64,000 bases of DNA, from NCBI GenBank assembly GCA_023055355.1, contig JALJCS010000001.1:50597381-50661380 (forward strand). The letters are read 5' to 3'. Of this stretch, positions 52,001 through 62,300 are shown one piece after another. Below the pieces are notes generated by a model that searched no databases, was not told the origin of the DNA, and was given only the letters and a program-made list of their open reading frames with translations. A program made the position numbers and the translations under genes. The DNA is from Agelaius tricolor (Eukaryota > Chordata > Aves > Passeriformes > Icteridae). The stretch's first letter is position 1, and the number at the start of each line of letters is the position of its first letter.

Positions 52001-55000
52001 GACCCAAAGCTAAATATTCAGGGCTAATGGGAAAATCCCAATTTTAAAAATTGAAAAGCTTAGTTGTCCCGTCAGTTGATGCAGCTTTCAATATCTTTAC
52101 AAACAGTTAGGAACTGAATTTTTAAGAAGGTATATACAAATGCTATAGGTCTTTAGGGGTAGATGAGAAAGCTAAGAAACACTTGTCCGCTAAGTACTAA
52201 TGGATTAACTGAAACTTGTAACTGATGCAACAACACTGGATCAATTTCTCTTTGTTTCAGGTGATCAGACTTTAAGAATTTGGGATGTGAAAACCCCAGG
52301 AGTCAAACTTGTGATACCAGCCCACCAGGCTGAGGTCTTGAGCTGTGACTGGTGCAAATATGATGAGGTATAAAACCATTCATCCCACTGTTTTGCTAAT
52401 TGAACCACTCTCATTAAATAGCAGGGGGTTTTACTGCAACATTATTGCATCTTCTCTTTATGAAAACATGCCTAGTTGCTTTGTTGCTGTCATTCACTAT
52501 TACATCTCCAGAAGAGCTTTGTTCTAAGAGCTGGTCAGCCCAAGCAGATCAGAGATTTTGCTTAACTCTAGTGGGCAGAGTAGTCAAAAGTGGAAGATCA
52601 GTTTGTGTTTGTCTGTGCTCTTTAATTTACATACTGGGGATGTCACTTTATTTATGATTTATAAATCTGTATTTTTTGATTTATCTAACTTTTGTATCCA
52701 AGATATACATTGCTACAATTTAGTAATTAAATTGTCATGATATTTCTGTGTTTTATGAAATCATCAGAACTTGCTGGTAACCGGTGCAGTTGACTGTAGC
52801 TTAAAAGGCTGGGATTTGAGGAACATCCGGCAACCAGTGTTTGTCTTGCTTGGTCACACCTATGCCATCAGAAGAGTAAAAGTAAGTTGTGTTTTATTTC
52901 CCAGTGACCATCACTGAATTATTACACAAATTTTTCTGGAAGCCAGTAATATTTTCTGTTATCTAATAGCTAAGGAAAAAACCAACAGGATGTTAGAGGG
53001 CTTGGGAGAGGGTTTGAAGGTTACTTTCAGCTAAATTATAAGGGAAATTTGAGATGAGGAAAACACTTCCCCTTACTCATTTTTAAATGATGCTTTTCTC
53101 TTTTTACACAAAGGGCCAATATTCACAGAAGACAAGATAGAAAACACATTGTGAATATATACTTTTGTGTGTACAAAGAAAATATTAATGCATTCAAAGG
53201 GATTTTGAAACTTTATGCATGAAAGGCTAGAGATGACTTTATTGGATCTGTGTACAGCTAGAATACCCACCAATAAGAATTTGCTTTCAATGCACAATGA
53301 CATTTTTATCATGTTGTATGAAAATATGTATCCAAATATCTTTTTAGGTAAGCTCAAAAACTAAAACTGTGTTTCAGTGTGAAATATTGAAACTAGCAAA
53401 GAGTGTGAGAGTCAAATACATCACTATCAAAGTCTCCTGGAAAAGGAGATAGTACCTAATTCTTTTAAAGCCTTTCTGAAACAGGTATGTTTATTAATGT
53501 TTTCTAGGAAAGAAACTTTTTCTGGCAGAAGAAGTTATCCTTGGTTGGTTTTTTGCTTCACATGGCCTTGATTTGTTTCTAACATTTTTAGAAGTTACTG
53601 TGCTTAGTTTGTAATTTGTCAGAAAAGGGTGTGATTCAGGTAGTCATTCTGTATCACAAATCCTTTTCATGGTCAGACAACATGAGAAGCACCTGCTCTC
53701 CTTATCCCAGCTACCCCTGTCTGCTCTCCCCACTGGTGATTGATGCTGAGTCTTTTTTTCTAATTTAATGCCTGCATCGCTATTTTCTAACCTGGCTCTG
53801 TGAAATATTTTTCATATGAGAAGATGCATCCATGTGCAAAGGAGGTGTACTGAGAGTACATGACTTCTATTCCATCTTACCAGGCTTTCATTGCTTCCAT
53901 TTCAAGACAGCCATGGTCCCTGAGCACATAAGATATGACAGTGTGGGCCAGCACTTCGAGGTGGTGCAATATCTCCACTTGTGTGGTGTAACTCAGCAGT
54001 CACACTGAATTGAGAGAGAGACCTGGATGTTGCCTCTAGAGAGGCAGCTGCCCCTACTGATATCCCTTCCTCTGTGCTGTGCTGACACAAGTGATTGTAA
54101 AGCTGCAGCTGATGGCTCTGACTGAAAACCCTGTCCCTGGAAGTGACTAGTTTCTGTCTGGATCATTAAGCTGTTTCAATTTGTTGCTCAACACAGTTGC
54201 AAGCCTTGACACAAAGGAGGGGGACAGGAGCCCACAGTTTGAAGTGGCAAAGAAAGTGGAAACCACAAGTCTTGGCAGCAGATCTGAGGCTGGCAAGGAA
54301 TTCTACCCAACACAATACTGTCAGGATTCCTGCAGATTTCTTATGGTCTTTCACTGCAGTACAGGGCATTATCAGTGCACTGAGGTCATCTGGAGTCCTT
54401 TTTGGGTGATTTTGATGTTGGTGCATTTGATCCTCACGTTCTCAGCTGGCTTCAGTATCTTACACTGAAACACAGTTATAGTTTTCAAATTTACCTAAAA
54501 AGATATTTGGATATGTTGGAATCAGGATGGATGATGTGGTGGTACCTTTTGCCTGTATAGCAGGCAGATGATAGAATTGTAGTATCTTACAGTTAAATTG
54601 AACAGAATTTTCTTTTGTAGCAGAAAGATATTATGCAATTTTTTTCAACTTACACGTGTAGCACTCTGCTAACTATTTTGATAGAGTTTGCTTAAGTAAG
54701 TTTCTAGGATACGTCAGGTTAATGACAAAACTTTTTCAGGATGGTTTTGCTTTATCTTAAACTCTGAGGACATGCAAAGGGGGCTTATGGAAAGTGTACC
54801 ATTGTTTTTTGTTGCCCATCAGACTTCTTCCCCTCTAGTATTCTTTTTCCTGAGGTGCAGAACCCATTTTGTTTTGGGGTTTTTTTCCTCTCAAAAAAAA
54901 TTGCAGGAAGTCTGCAGAGGTTCAAGTTCCAGCATGCACATTCCTCAATTCTGCTGTAATAAAGAGAGCTCTGTCAGCAGACTTCAGCAGCCATCAACAT

Positions 55001-58000
55001 ACACTGCTCTCTTGACAGCCTGGGCAATTGTGGCAATAGCTTAGACTTAACTTTTAACTTTGTAGTCACTGTGAATAATATTAGAAGTCTTGCAGGAAGA
55101 CTTAACTGCAGTGTGGGGGACCTGCATTTCAAACTCAAGTTATGTCAGTGGCTTGTTGTATTTCCTGCTGAGAAGTACAGATTTTAAAATAGTTGGAAAC
55201 TGAAGGTTGCAAAAAAACCTTCTTTTGCTGCAGTTGTTAGACCAGTCTGCAAGAGTCCATGGAAGAGTGTACCCTGAAAAATGCCCTGCAGGAGAGGGGG
55301 AAATCATGAAGTGATGTTATATTGCCTTCAGTTTTTCCACTTATCTCCAATTTTCCCATTTGTATAAATAATTTCAAAATTGTGGGATATAGAATTGATG
55401 ACAGTAATATATATTCTCTGCAGTATGGCACAGATTTTGTCTCCCTGAAAATAATTAACTGGTCACATAGCTGGTTTGAAATTTGATTTATATAACAAGA
55501 TGAAACTTAGTCTGTTAGCCAAAAGCAGAACTTAATGACTGATTATATGACTGTTCCAGAACTTCTTAACTTTACAGCAGAGTTATTTGGTACTGCTGTA
55601 ATGAAATCTAAGCAAAACAGGATCCCACAGACCATTCCTTGTGATTATTAATTCTATGATTCCTTGTAATTAGAAGCATGGGGGAGAAATACATTGATGT
55701 AGTCTGTTTTGTTGCAGCATGATGTGGTATGAACCAAAACCATTTAATTAATTAAACTTTGATAACTTGCTGCTTACAGTGAGCCTGTATATGTACACAA
55801 TGTTTTAACTTTAAAGTTGTTTTGTTTTCTTGCAGTTTTCACCATTCCATGCAACTATATTGGCCTCTTGCTCCTATGATTTTACTGTAAGGTACGGTAT
55901 TTTCTCTAACTGGATAAAAACAGAAAGGTGATCTATTTTAATATGGCTTGCAATAGAAAACAGTTCCAGAGTGGATATACTGGAGGGCAGTTAATGTTGC
56001 TGTCAGATGCTTCATAAGCTATGTTGAAAAACACATGGGTTTGTCACTTAAAGCCCAGCTCAGTCACTCTGCTGAGCAATATCTGCTCTGTCAGATGCTT
56101 TCTGCAATCCTTTTCACATCACTCTGCTGAGCATATTTGCATCCAGCTGGGATAATGTCTGATAAGAAGGTAATACACTCTTAAATTAAATTAGTTTGGT
56201 GAGTTCATATGTTTCTGTGGCACATTTTTATTTAGGCTTTTTATGAACAAAGTTTTTGTCCTACCAGTATCTGAGGAAGCTTTAGTAGTGTTCCATAGTG
56301 TGTATGCTGAATTTAGACAGCACTTCTGCAAGTTCCCCTGGTTGCTCAGTATATCTGATACTGCTGAGGATCTCATAGTACTGTTGTTTTAAAGCTAATT
56401 TAAAGTCCTAAATAAGTTTGATTTGATACTGGGATTTCTCTAAGACACATGGTATCACAAATCAATGCACTATGAAATATTCCTGAATACCTCAACCAAA
56501 TTGTTTGATATACATTTTAATTTTCTAACATGGACTGAATGTAGTAGGCAGTACATTAAGAAATGGGAGAAGCCCTCTTGCCTCCATCAAGGACTGCAAA
56601 GTTATCCCACTTGTCCACATCATCTCAAGTAATGTCACTTCTGGTGGTGTCCTAATTGGTCTGACACGAGACGTAGAGAGGTTCTGCTGCCAAAGGGTTC
56701 TGTTGCTAATTCTCAGTGCCTCTATGTGTTGCTAAATCATAAATCTATCCAGTCTTCTGCTATAGCATCATATAAAGTTGCATCATGAAGTTAACCCATT
56801 GAGCATTGAAGTGACTTGATTGTGCTGTCATGCTCTTCCCCTTTTTGGCACCAGTTATATATCCTTCAGGTTTGGTGCTAATGTGCTTCATGCAGTACTG
56901 AAATCTAGTGCAATTTCAGCTCTGACATTTTCCTATGTGGAAATTGTCAGAAAAGGTGGAGAGAGCTACTAGCTCACAAAGCATCATGTCTATAAATGTA
57001 GAGCTTGGGGACCTCTTCACAAAATTCACTCTAGGCATAATTTTTCTGTTCAAAGATTTACTTGTCATTACTAAGAGGAGACAGCAGACTTGAAGCGATC
57101 AAATAAAGATTTTTAACAGTTTTCTAAAACTGTTGGATTTAGTATGAGTGAACAAACAACAGAGAAGGCCAGGTGAAAGTCTTTGGAAAAGGTGTCACAA
57201 GCAGAATATTCTGTATAATGGAGGAAGATTGTTGCTGTAAGAATTTGGGAACATATCTTTTAAAGACTATGTTGTACCTCTACCACATAGGGTTATTTTA
57301 CTGGGTGCACCATAGACTCCACATGTACATACATGCACACATCCTGTCATATGTGCACATACATGTACCCCCCACACACATGAATGTGAATATATGCACA
57401 CATACACGTACATTTCAATTTAAGAATAAAAATCCTTGATCAATGTATAAAAGGTGGAAGAGAAGTAGGGATTCTAGTACATGGAATTAATTATGGATCT
57501 TGTTGAATCTACTCAAGGCCTGTGACATTTTAGCCCCATTTGGTGGGGAGTCGCTGAATTTTGATTCCTAGAACAGCATGGTATGGCAACCCCTTAAAAA
57601 CAGATTCATTGCAGTGTTATTTTAATAGCAGTTTATGATATTGTTAATTTATATTCTTTGGTGGGTCTATTTGAAGCTCAGAATTACCTGCAAGCATTAG
57701 TTTATAGCAGATAACAGAATAGAGCATACTGTTGGAGCAATCCTTTACTGTCGGAGTTCTGTAATCTTAAAAGTTACTGAAGCTTTATGGTTTAACCAAA
57801 AACTGCAAGTATTAGTTCACATTATCAAACTGCCATGTACGAAGCAGGGGCTTTGTTTATTTTAGGTCATACAGCTAGTTTGGCACATAATCACAACTGA
57901 ATATCTAAAAGAAAAAATAGCAGGTTGAAAACAAAGTTAACAGTGCTTACTTTGCTTACTCCTTTGCAAATAGTATAATCATTGAATGTGAGCACTGTAG

Positions 58001-61000
58001 TCAAGTTACTGAGAAGAAACCTAGTTCACAACTTGATACTGGGAGCTGAGAAAAAGAGGATGAGTATGTTGATTTGAACTTGAGTTTTTACATACCTTGG
58101 TATAATGATTTATAATCCCTGTCCAGTAAATGCTTCATTCAGACAAGTGTTTTCTGTACCATTTCCTTACTCTTTGGAAGAGCTCAGAAAAAAAATGTAG
58201 GCTAATTAAAGAGCAGATTGAACACAAATGAATCATTTAAAATGCCAGGAAATACACAGGGTACTGTAATATTTCCAGAACTACTTTAGGTCTGCATGCA
58301 TATTCTTAACTGCTATCTCTGTCAAAATTCAGTTTGGAAGAACACCAGTGTCATCTTTTACTGGAATCACCATTTTGTATTTTTGGACTCTTCAGTATAA
58401 AAAAGAAATCTTGGTCCATTAGTCACAGACAGTGCTCACCAAAATCTAAACAGAAGAGCTGATAAATTATAGAGCTTCATTAAGCTGGTATCAGGCCAGA
58501 TCTTGGATCATATTCACAGAAGCTTATCCCTAAGGCAGAAAGGCAATTTTTGTTAAAAGTTGTACTATATTGGAAATCATCTCTGTGACACACTGTAAGG
58601 TAAACCACTTTCTCCAGCTCTCCCTCACTATGTACAAGTTCAGTAACTCAAATCACAAAGAAATCTTACAGAATAAGGCTGATCATAAAAGAAACCGTGT
58701 TTCATTTCAGCTAGGTATCCTTACTATCCTTGTATTCTTTTTCTGGTATTTTCCTTGAAGGTGAAAAAGTGGATGTTTGCTCATTTGCTCTTTTTTTCGT
58801 ATTTTCCTCAAATGGAAAATGTCCTTCTATACGCAAATTGCTTCATAATGTTGATACTTCACTGGAACTATAATGAAATAATCTCTTCAGAATATTAGTG
58901 TGTAAATAGTTAGATGTTCCCAGTTAATGTCTGAAGTAACATCATTGCCCTGATTAGCCTGTATCCAAAAGTAGTTGACACTAAGCTCTCCTCTTGACAG
59001 TTTCTCTAGTTTGCAGGAAGAACTTTTACAAGTCAGAGCAGGAATTAGAGAATAGGAACAGGGGAATGAATTGTGATAATTATGATACACATGTAGTAAA
59101 CTGGCACTGAGTTCTGTGTTGCCCTTGAAAGGTTCTTGGCTTTATACATCCACATGCTACTGTGACTTGTGCCTGGTGTGGTTGTGTGTGAATGCTAGCA
59201 TTAGTTGTTGAGTGGGCTTTTATGGAAAGCACCCTCTAAACATCTGCTTCACACCCACCTGAAAATATTATGTATGAAGACATCATGTAGCCTAAGAACA
59301 TTAGTAAAGCTTTCATGAATAAATATTTATCATAAATATTTTTTTCTTACCCAGAAGGATGTAGACTTGATGAGTTGTTCCATGTACTTCCATCTGTGCA
59401 TTTTCATAGAATCATTTCCTGGAGTAACTTTTGAACCTATTGAAAACTTAACTAGATTTAGCAGGAAACTTGTAGTCTAAATTTACAAAGCTTTAAGCTT
59501 TTACAAATTTAATGGAAACTCATGAGCATGGAAGAGAGGGAAACCCCAAGTACTGCCTTAAGGAAGGTAAGAGACGTAACATGAATTCACCACCACAAGT
59601 AATCTTCTTCTCATCTACTAGCACCTCATCATGCAGCAACAGGATGCCACAACACAGGCATTGTACAGACACTGGACCTGGAATGATACTTGCTACCTCT
59701 TTTTTCCCAGCCAGTAGTGAAGGTGCAGGGACACTTGGTAAGGGTAAAGTGAGGGTGAGGACAAGGTAGAAGATATTCAGGACAGACTATATTTGGGTTG
59801 GTAAAAGTGAATTGGTCAGGGAGCACGGGTCTTTGTGACACTGCTGTGGGTGGTACAAAGTACAAAATCCATAATTTGACAGGCTTTTTCTCTTCTCATA
59901 ATGTCTTGTTCAGAATAAGCAGTCTGCTTGCAATACATGTGCAGCTTATGAATTGCATGCCAGGTACATGTAAAACAAAGAAACTGTAGAGAAATGAGGG
60001 AAGAAGTTATATTTTTAACAATTCCAGCCTTAAAAAGTTTAAGAAGATGCACTCATACAGGTTTTGGGGTTTTGTGATCAGTGCAGATGTAACTGAAGTG
60101 GTGGCTCCATACATAATATAGGTAAAAATAACAATTTAAGTGACACACCTATGATTGTACAGGCTGTACAAACCTGTAAGGGACCCTAAAAGCCTCTGTG
60201 GTTGTCTGGTCTGTGTTTTAAGTCCATGCTGCTAACTCTGTAGATACACTTACAACTGAAATAACAAAGCCCACCTACTTGTGCTGTGAGTGCATCTTCA
60301 GTTTGCTGTACAGCCGTCCTGCTGTGGTAAGCAGTGTCTTAGAAAAATTGATTGCCCTCTCAGTTTGCAGAATGTGGTGGAAGTTGACTCTGAGGAAAGC
60401 ATTGCTGTCACCATGGTGGTTTTGGAAGCTGTGCAATAGACCAGTGTTTCTCACTTTGGAGTGCAAAGTTGTTATGAGAATCATCATTAATTTGTCATCA
60501 ATGGTTCTCAGTCCCGAGAATGAACATTTTTTTGAGCTTTCACTAGTAATTATTTATATATTAAAAAAGGTATCAAAGCTTTCAGTCAGTCTGTTGAACT
60601 TGAACTAAGTTGCAGTACTCTTAATCTCTAAACTGCTTCTTTACAACATGACTTCACATAATAAACCCTATATTGTCCTGCTATTTTTTAAATTGATCAA
60701 AAGGTCTTTTTAGGTTCTTTATTCATGTAGAGCTAAAGTTATCTCCTTTAATTGTAGTTTTCAGTTATGAGCATCTGTCTTTCAAGAATTATTAGACAGC
60801 TCATGTGGCAAGGAATGATAACACTATTACCTTGAAACAAAAAGATTTGTTTCCTTACCTTCTTATGAACAAATGTGGGAGGATGAAAATGCTGAAATGG
60901 TCTTTTGCTCCTCTCTCCTGCAAAATAAGTTGTTTATTTTAGATCTCAGGTACTAGGAAAAAATTAAGAGGGTTGTTGCTATGGCATAGCCATTGTGCTG

Positions 61001-62300
61001 ATACCACTCTCTTTGTTTATGAAGGAGATAACATCTACATATTAAACAAACTGACCCTGCTGGCTCCAGTGTTTGCTATTTTCCCTGAATTGGTTTGAAC
61101 TTACAGTACTTCCACTGCAGTTGGTCTGATAATGAGCTGTTCTTGTTAAGTATTGTCACTTTTCCCAATAAAGGCAAGGCAAAGAGATCTCTATGATTGT
61201 CACAGAAGTAGTAAAGCATATAATTGACCCCTTTTGGAAAATGTGGGCTGTAGAAAATTTGATTACAGCTGACAGCCCACAAAATGTGCTTTGCTGTGCA
61301 GCCGGTGGACTTTTCTCAGTGGTGTATACAACACAAGAAAGAGAAAAAAATCTTCATTCTGTGCTGGCATACAGGGTTTTGTCAGTGTGTTATTATCTGA
61401 AAGTTCTGTGTTTGAATCCTTTTTCTCATGGCTGAGGTGCCTTTTACCTCTATTTTAATCCCATCTACTCTTACATCTCTCATATTTCCTGTTAGTTGCA
61501 TTGATGGACACTGCATCTATTGGGACAGTAGCTGGGAGAAGTAGAGGACCTCAGAATTGTTATTTTCTAGGTATTTTTTAATAACCAAGACTTGAAAGAA
61601 AAATTTATTTTGAAGTATGAACTAGTGGAATTAACTGTGTAAGGCAGCTGATCTGCGTAGTACAAATTTGTTACTATATTATAATACTAAATTCTGTTTT
61701 GCAGGAACACAGTCTCAGATTTGACAAGGTGCATGACTGAGATCTTTAAATGATTGTGTAATTTTTATATAAATAAAGACCCCATAGTTAATGATGCCAA
61801 AAACTGAGAAAATTCACAAATTGTGCTAGTATCTTTCAGGGATAAAATTCCCCAGCCATCAAGAAATATAACAAGAATATTCTAGCTTAGTTTTTTCTTC
61901 TCTTTTAATGATGTTCCAATGACTGCTCCATGGTGCCAAATTTGATCTCAGTTTCTGCAACAGGACACAAAGATGGCTTTGCCCAGTGGGGTTTAATTTA
62001 TGCAAATCAGCAGATGGCTTTACCAGGTGTATGATTTTTTATGTTTCTTAAGTGGATGAGTTTGCTCTTTTAAATACCCTGGCAGCAACAGATTCGTCAA
62101 TATCTTGCATTATATTTTTGAAATGGCCTTTCAATTACTTTAATTGTGGTTTGTTTTGATTTTTTTCCCTTTCTCTCTCCCTCCTTTATTCTAACTATAG
62201 ATTCTGGGACTTTTCCAAGCCTAATCCTTTGCTGGAAACAGTTGAGCATCACACTGAATTTACATGTGGTCTCGATTTAAGTCTTCACAACCGTGGCCAG
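33963..62300 (+). CDS. PEX7: PEX7, peroxisomal PTS2 receptor (gene span, coding exons 1-9 of 10; 3' end outside window)
   Basis: PEX7 is a soluble seven-bladed WD40 propeller. It binds proteins carrying the N-terminal PTS2 signal (thiolase, phytanoyl-CoA hydroxylase, alkylglycerone-phosphate synthase) in the cytosol and, with the long form of PEX5, delivers them to the peroxisomal docking complex. Nine coding exons (33963-34086, 35414-35471, 36953-37103, 41498-41575, 41880-41988, 52261-52367, 52768-52881, 55836-55891, 62201-62300) total 897 nt, exactly 299 codons, with all junctions GT-AG and in phase. Trp-Asp pairs fall at residues 93/94, 138/139, 181/182, 224/225 and 268/269, a regular 43-45 residue spacing. 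The human protein has 323 residues; the missing end is the last blade (VADCSWDETIKIYD in human). The Gly-Ala pair mutated in human rhizomelic chondrodysplasia punctata (217/218) is intact here at 215/216. No frameshift or stop is seen, so the gene looks functional. Confidence 0.97.
34087..35413 (+). other. PEX7: PEX7 intron 1
   Basis: The first ~300 bp belong to the CpG island. A CR1 copy follows at 34451-34704, then an A/C-rich simple tract near 35142-35215. No further exon is visible. Confidence 0.9.
34451..34704 (+). mobile_element. CR1 fragment in PEX7 intron 1, plus strand
   Basis: A 254-bp CR1 3' end: GGTGACAGGACCCGAAGGAA, then CACTGGAACAGGCTCCCCAG, ending TCATGCTGTGATTCTGCAC. It lies in the sense orientation, 364 bp downstream of the exon 1 donor and close to the edge of the CpG island. 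It is relatively GC-rich for a CR1 copy. Confidence 0.9.
35414..35471 (+). CDS. PEX7: PEX7 coding exon 2
   Basis: A 58-nt exon after the acceptor GGTTTAG. It completes Gly42 and encodes [18 protein letters not shown] plus two bases of Ser61. It aligns with human CGTLLILDPDEAGLRLFRS and is the least conserved exon here. Donor GTAATA at 35472. Confidence 0.93.
35472..36952 (+). other. PEX7: PEX7 intron 2
   Basis: About 1.5 kb of AT-rich sequence between exons 2 and 3. I recognise no gene, repeat or RNA in it. Confidence 0.9.
36953..37103 (+). CDS. PEX7: PEX7 coding exon 3
   Basis: Follows acceptor CCAATTTAG. It encodes Ser61-Glu111: [14 protein letters not shown], then [14 protein letters not shown] (Trp93-Asp94, a WD motif), then [12 protein letters not shown]. 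It is nearly identical to human PEX7. Donor GTAAAT at 37104, phase 0. Confidence 0.97.
37104..41497 (+). other. PEX7: PEX7 intron 3
   Basis: About 4.4 kb. Most is featureless AT-rich DNA. A stop-poor, more GC-rich stretch at 39183-39750 is open in several frames on both strands but matches nothing I know; it is listed as a finding. Confidence 0.85.
41498..41575 (+). CDS. PEX7: PEX7 coding exon 4
   Basis: A 78-nt, phase 0-0 exon after acceptor TTTACAG. It encodes 26 residues (112-137): [20 protein letters not shown] then DQTAKL. Human has Val in place of the first Ala and of the Ala in TAKL. Donor GTATGT at 41576. Confidence 0.97.
41576..41879 (+). other. PEX7: PEX7 intron 4
   Basis: A 304-bp intron with GTATGT donor and a strong terminal pyrimidine tract. 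It is the shortest intron after intron 6 and splits a WD motif between Leu137 and Trp138. Confidence 0.9.
41880..41988 (+). CDS. PEX7: PEX7 coding exon 5
   Basis: Follows a strong pyrimidine tract and acceptor TTATTCAG. It begins with Trp138-Asp139, completing the WD motif split across intron 4, and continues [19 protein letters not shown] and [12 protein letters not shown] plus one base of Gly174. Donor GTAAGC at 41989. The open frame that runs past it to 42158 is intronic. Confidence 0.97.
46327..46374 (+). repeat. 24-bp tandem duplication
   Basis: GCTTTGCTGCTTTACAAATG at 46327 is followed immediately by a near-identical unit at 46351 (GCTTTGCTACTTTACAAATG), each with four more bases. Confidence 0.88.
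47164..47206. repeat. Near-perfect 43-bp palindrome in PEX7 intron 5
   Basis: The left arm (47164-47184, 21 nt) and right arm (47187-47206, 20 nt) are complementary except for one small mismatch/bulge, with a two-base centre (TG). The core reads TTGTACAAGTGCTTGTACAA and the ends read AGATGCTT and AAGCATCT. Confidence 0.92.
47405..47972 (-). mobile_element. Probable solo LTR (endogenous retrovirus type), minus strand, copy A
   Basis: About 570 bp with moderate similarity along its whole length to the element at 48720-49311. Shared blocks include the AGCAAAAGCTGTG segment, the CATGGGCAGGCA(G/T)GTGTTC segment and CCTTTGGTCAG. Read on the minus strand it has a TATA-like GTATATAAAG near 47694-47703 and, about 190 bp further on, the poly(A) signal ATTAAA (47511-47506), the order expected in an LTR. 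No gag, pol or env is next to it. Family name not determined; songbird LTRs are the closest in appearance. It is antisense to PEX7. Confidence 0.7.
48372..48420 (+). repeat. (TTTTA)n microsatellite
   Basis: An uninterrupted run of TTTTA units in PEX7 intron 5, between the two antisense LTR copies. Confidence 0.95.
48720..49311 (-). mobile_element. Probable solo LTR (endogenous retrovirus type), minus strand, copy B
   Basis: A 592-bp copy of the same family as 47405-47972. On the minus strand it begins TGTTCTGATTTTGGCTGAAA and ends GGGGGTTAAACCAATACA, giving the TG...CA termini of an LTR. The poly(A) signal ATTAAA is at 48861-48856. A clean target-site duplication could not be confirmed by eye. 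No internal retroviral coding sequence lies between the two copies; the ~750 bp separating them is ordinary AT-rich sequence, so these are two separate insertions rather than a provirus. Confidence 0.72.
49572..49733 (+). mobile_element. CR1 fragment in PEX7 intron 5, lacking its 3' end
   Basis: Matches the internal part of the CR1 3' region: AAACTGAAAGAGGGTAGGTT, CAGAACAGGTTGCCCAGAGA, and TTGGATGGGGCTTTGAACAA, then CCTGGTCT. After that the similarity stops, and the usual CCTTCCAACCC segment and terminal repeat are absent. The 5' side is truncated too. Confidence 0.88.
52261..52367 (+). CDS. PEX7: PEX7 coding exon 6
   Basis: Follows acceptor TTTGTTTCAG. It completes Gly174 and encodes DQTLRIWD (175-182), then [20 protein letters not shown] and DE to residue 209. 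Human reads [22 protein letters not shown]. Donor GTATAA at 52368, phase 0. It lies about 10.3 kb downstream of exon 5. Confidence 0.97.
52368..52767 (+). other. PEX7: PEX7 intron 6
   Basis: A 400-bp intron with GTATAA donor and ATCATCAG acceptor. The short open frames in it are chance; nothing else is seen. Confidence 0.9.
52768..52881 (+). CDS. PEX7: PEX7 coding exon 7
   Basis: A 114-nt exon, phase 0-0, after acceptor ATCATCAG. It encodes residues 210-247: [19 protein letters not shown], then [17 protein letters not shown]. It contains the Gly215-Ala216 pair equivalent to human Gly217-Ala218 and the WD motif at Trp224-Asp225. Donor GTAAGT at 52882. Confidence 0.97.
52882..55835 (+). other. 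PEX7: PEX7 intron 7
   Basis: About 3 kb. Part of it (53900-54470) is less AT-rich and open in several frames on both strands, without a recognisable product. No known repeat family was identified. Confidence 0.85.
55836..55891 (+). CDS. PEX7: PEX7 coding exon 8
   Basis: A 56-nt exon after acceptor TTTTCTTGCAG. It encodes [18 protein letters not shown] (248-265) plus two bases of Arg266, nearly identical to human [19 protein letters not shown]. Donor GTACGG at 55892. Confidence 0.96.
55892..62200 (+). other. PEX7: PEX7 intron 8
   Basis: About 6.3 kb, mostly featureless AT-rich DNA. The only clear structure is an alternating purine-pyrimidine (CA/TG/TA) tract near 57310-57420. Short open frames at 59512-59769 and 60279-60608 match no family I know. 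Confidence 0.85.
57310..57420 (+). repeat. Alternating purine-pyrimidine tract (CA, TG, TA, GTAC)
   Basis: Irregular run of ACATGTACATACATGCACAC-like sequence over about 100 bp in PEX7 intron 8. It is not a clean microsatellite. Confidence 0.75.
62201..62300 (+). CDS. PEX7: PEX7 coding exon 9
   Basis: A 100-nt exon after a long pyrimidine tract and acceptor AACTATAG. It completes Arg266 and encodes [20 protein letters not shown] and [13 protein letters not shown] to residue 299. Human reads [20 protein letters not shown] and CGLDFSLQSPTQ, so only the last few residues differ much. Donor GTAAGA at 62301. The next exon (human VADCSWDETIKIYD) is not in the window. Confidence 0.96.

Larger units (their letters stand above)
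41989..52260 (+). other. PEX7: PEX7 intron 5
   Basis: The largest intron in the window, 10.3 kb. It holds a 24-bp tandem duplication (46327-46374), a long palindrome (47164-47206), two antisense LTR copies (47405-47972, 48720-49311), a TTTTA microsatellite (48372-48420), a 3'-truncated CR1 (49572-49733), an A/C-rich tract (50757-50803) and an unexplained open-frame stretch (51127-51535). Confidence 0.85.
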
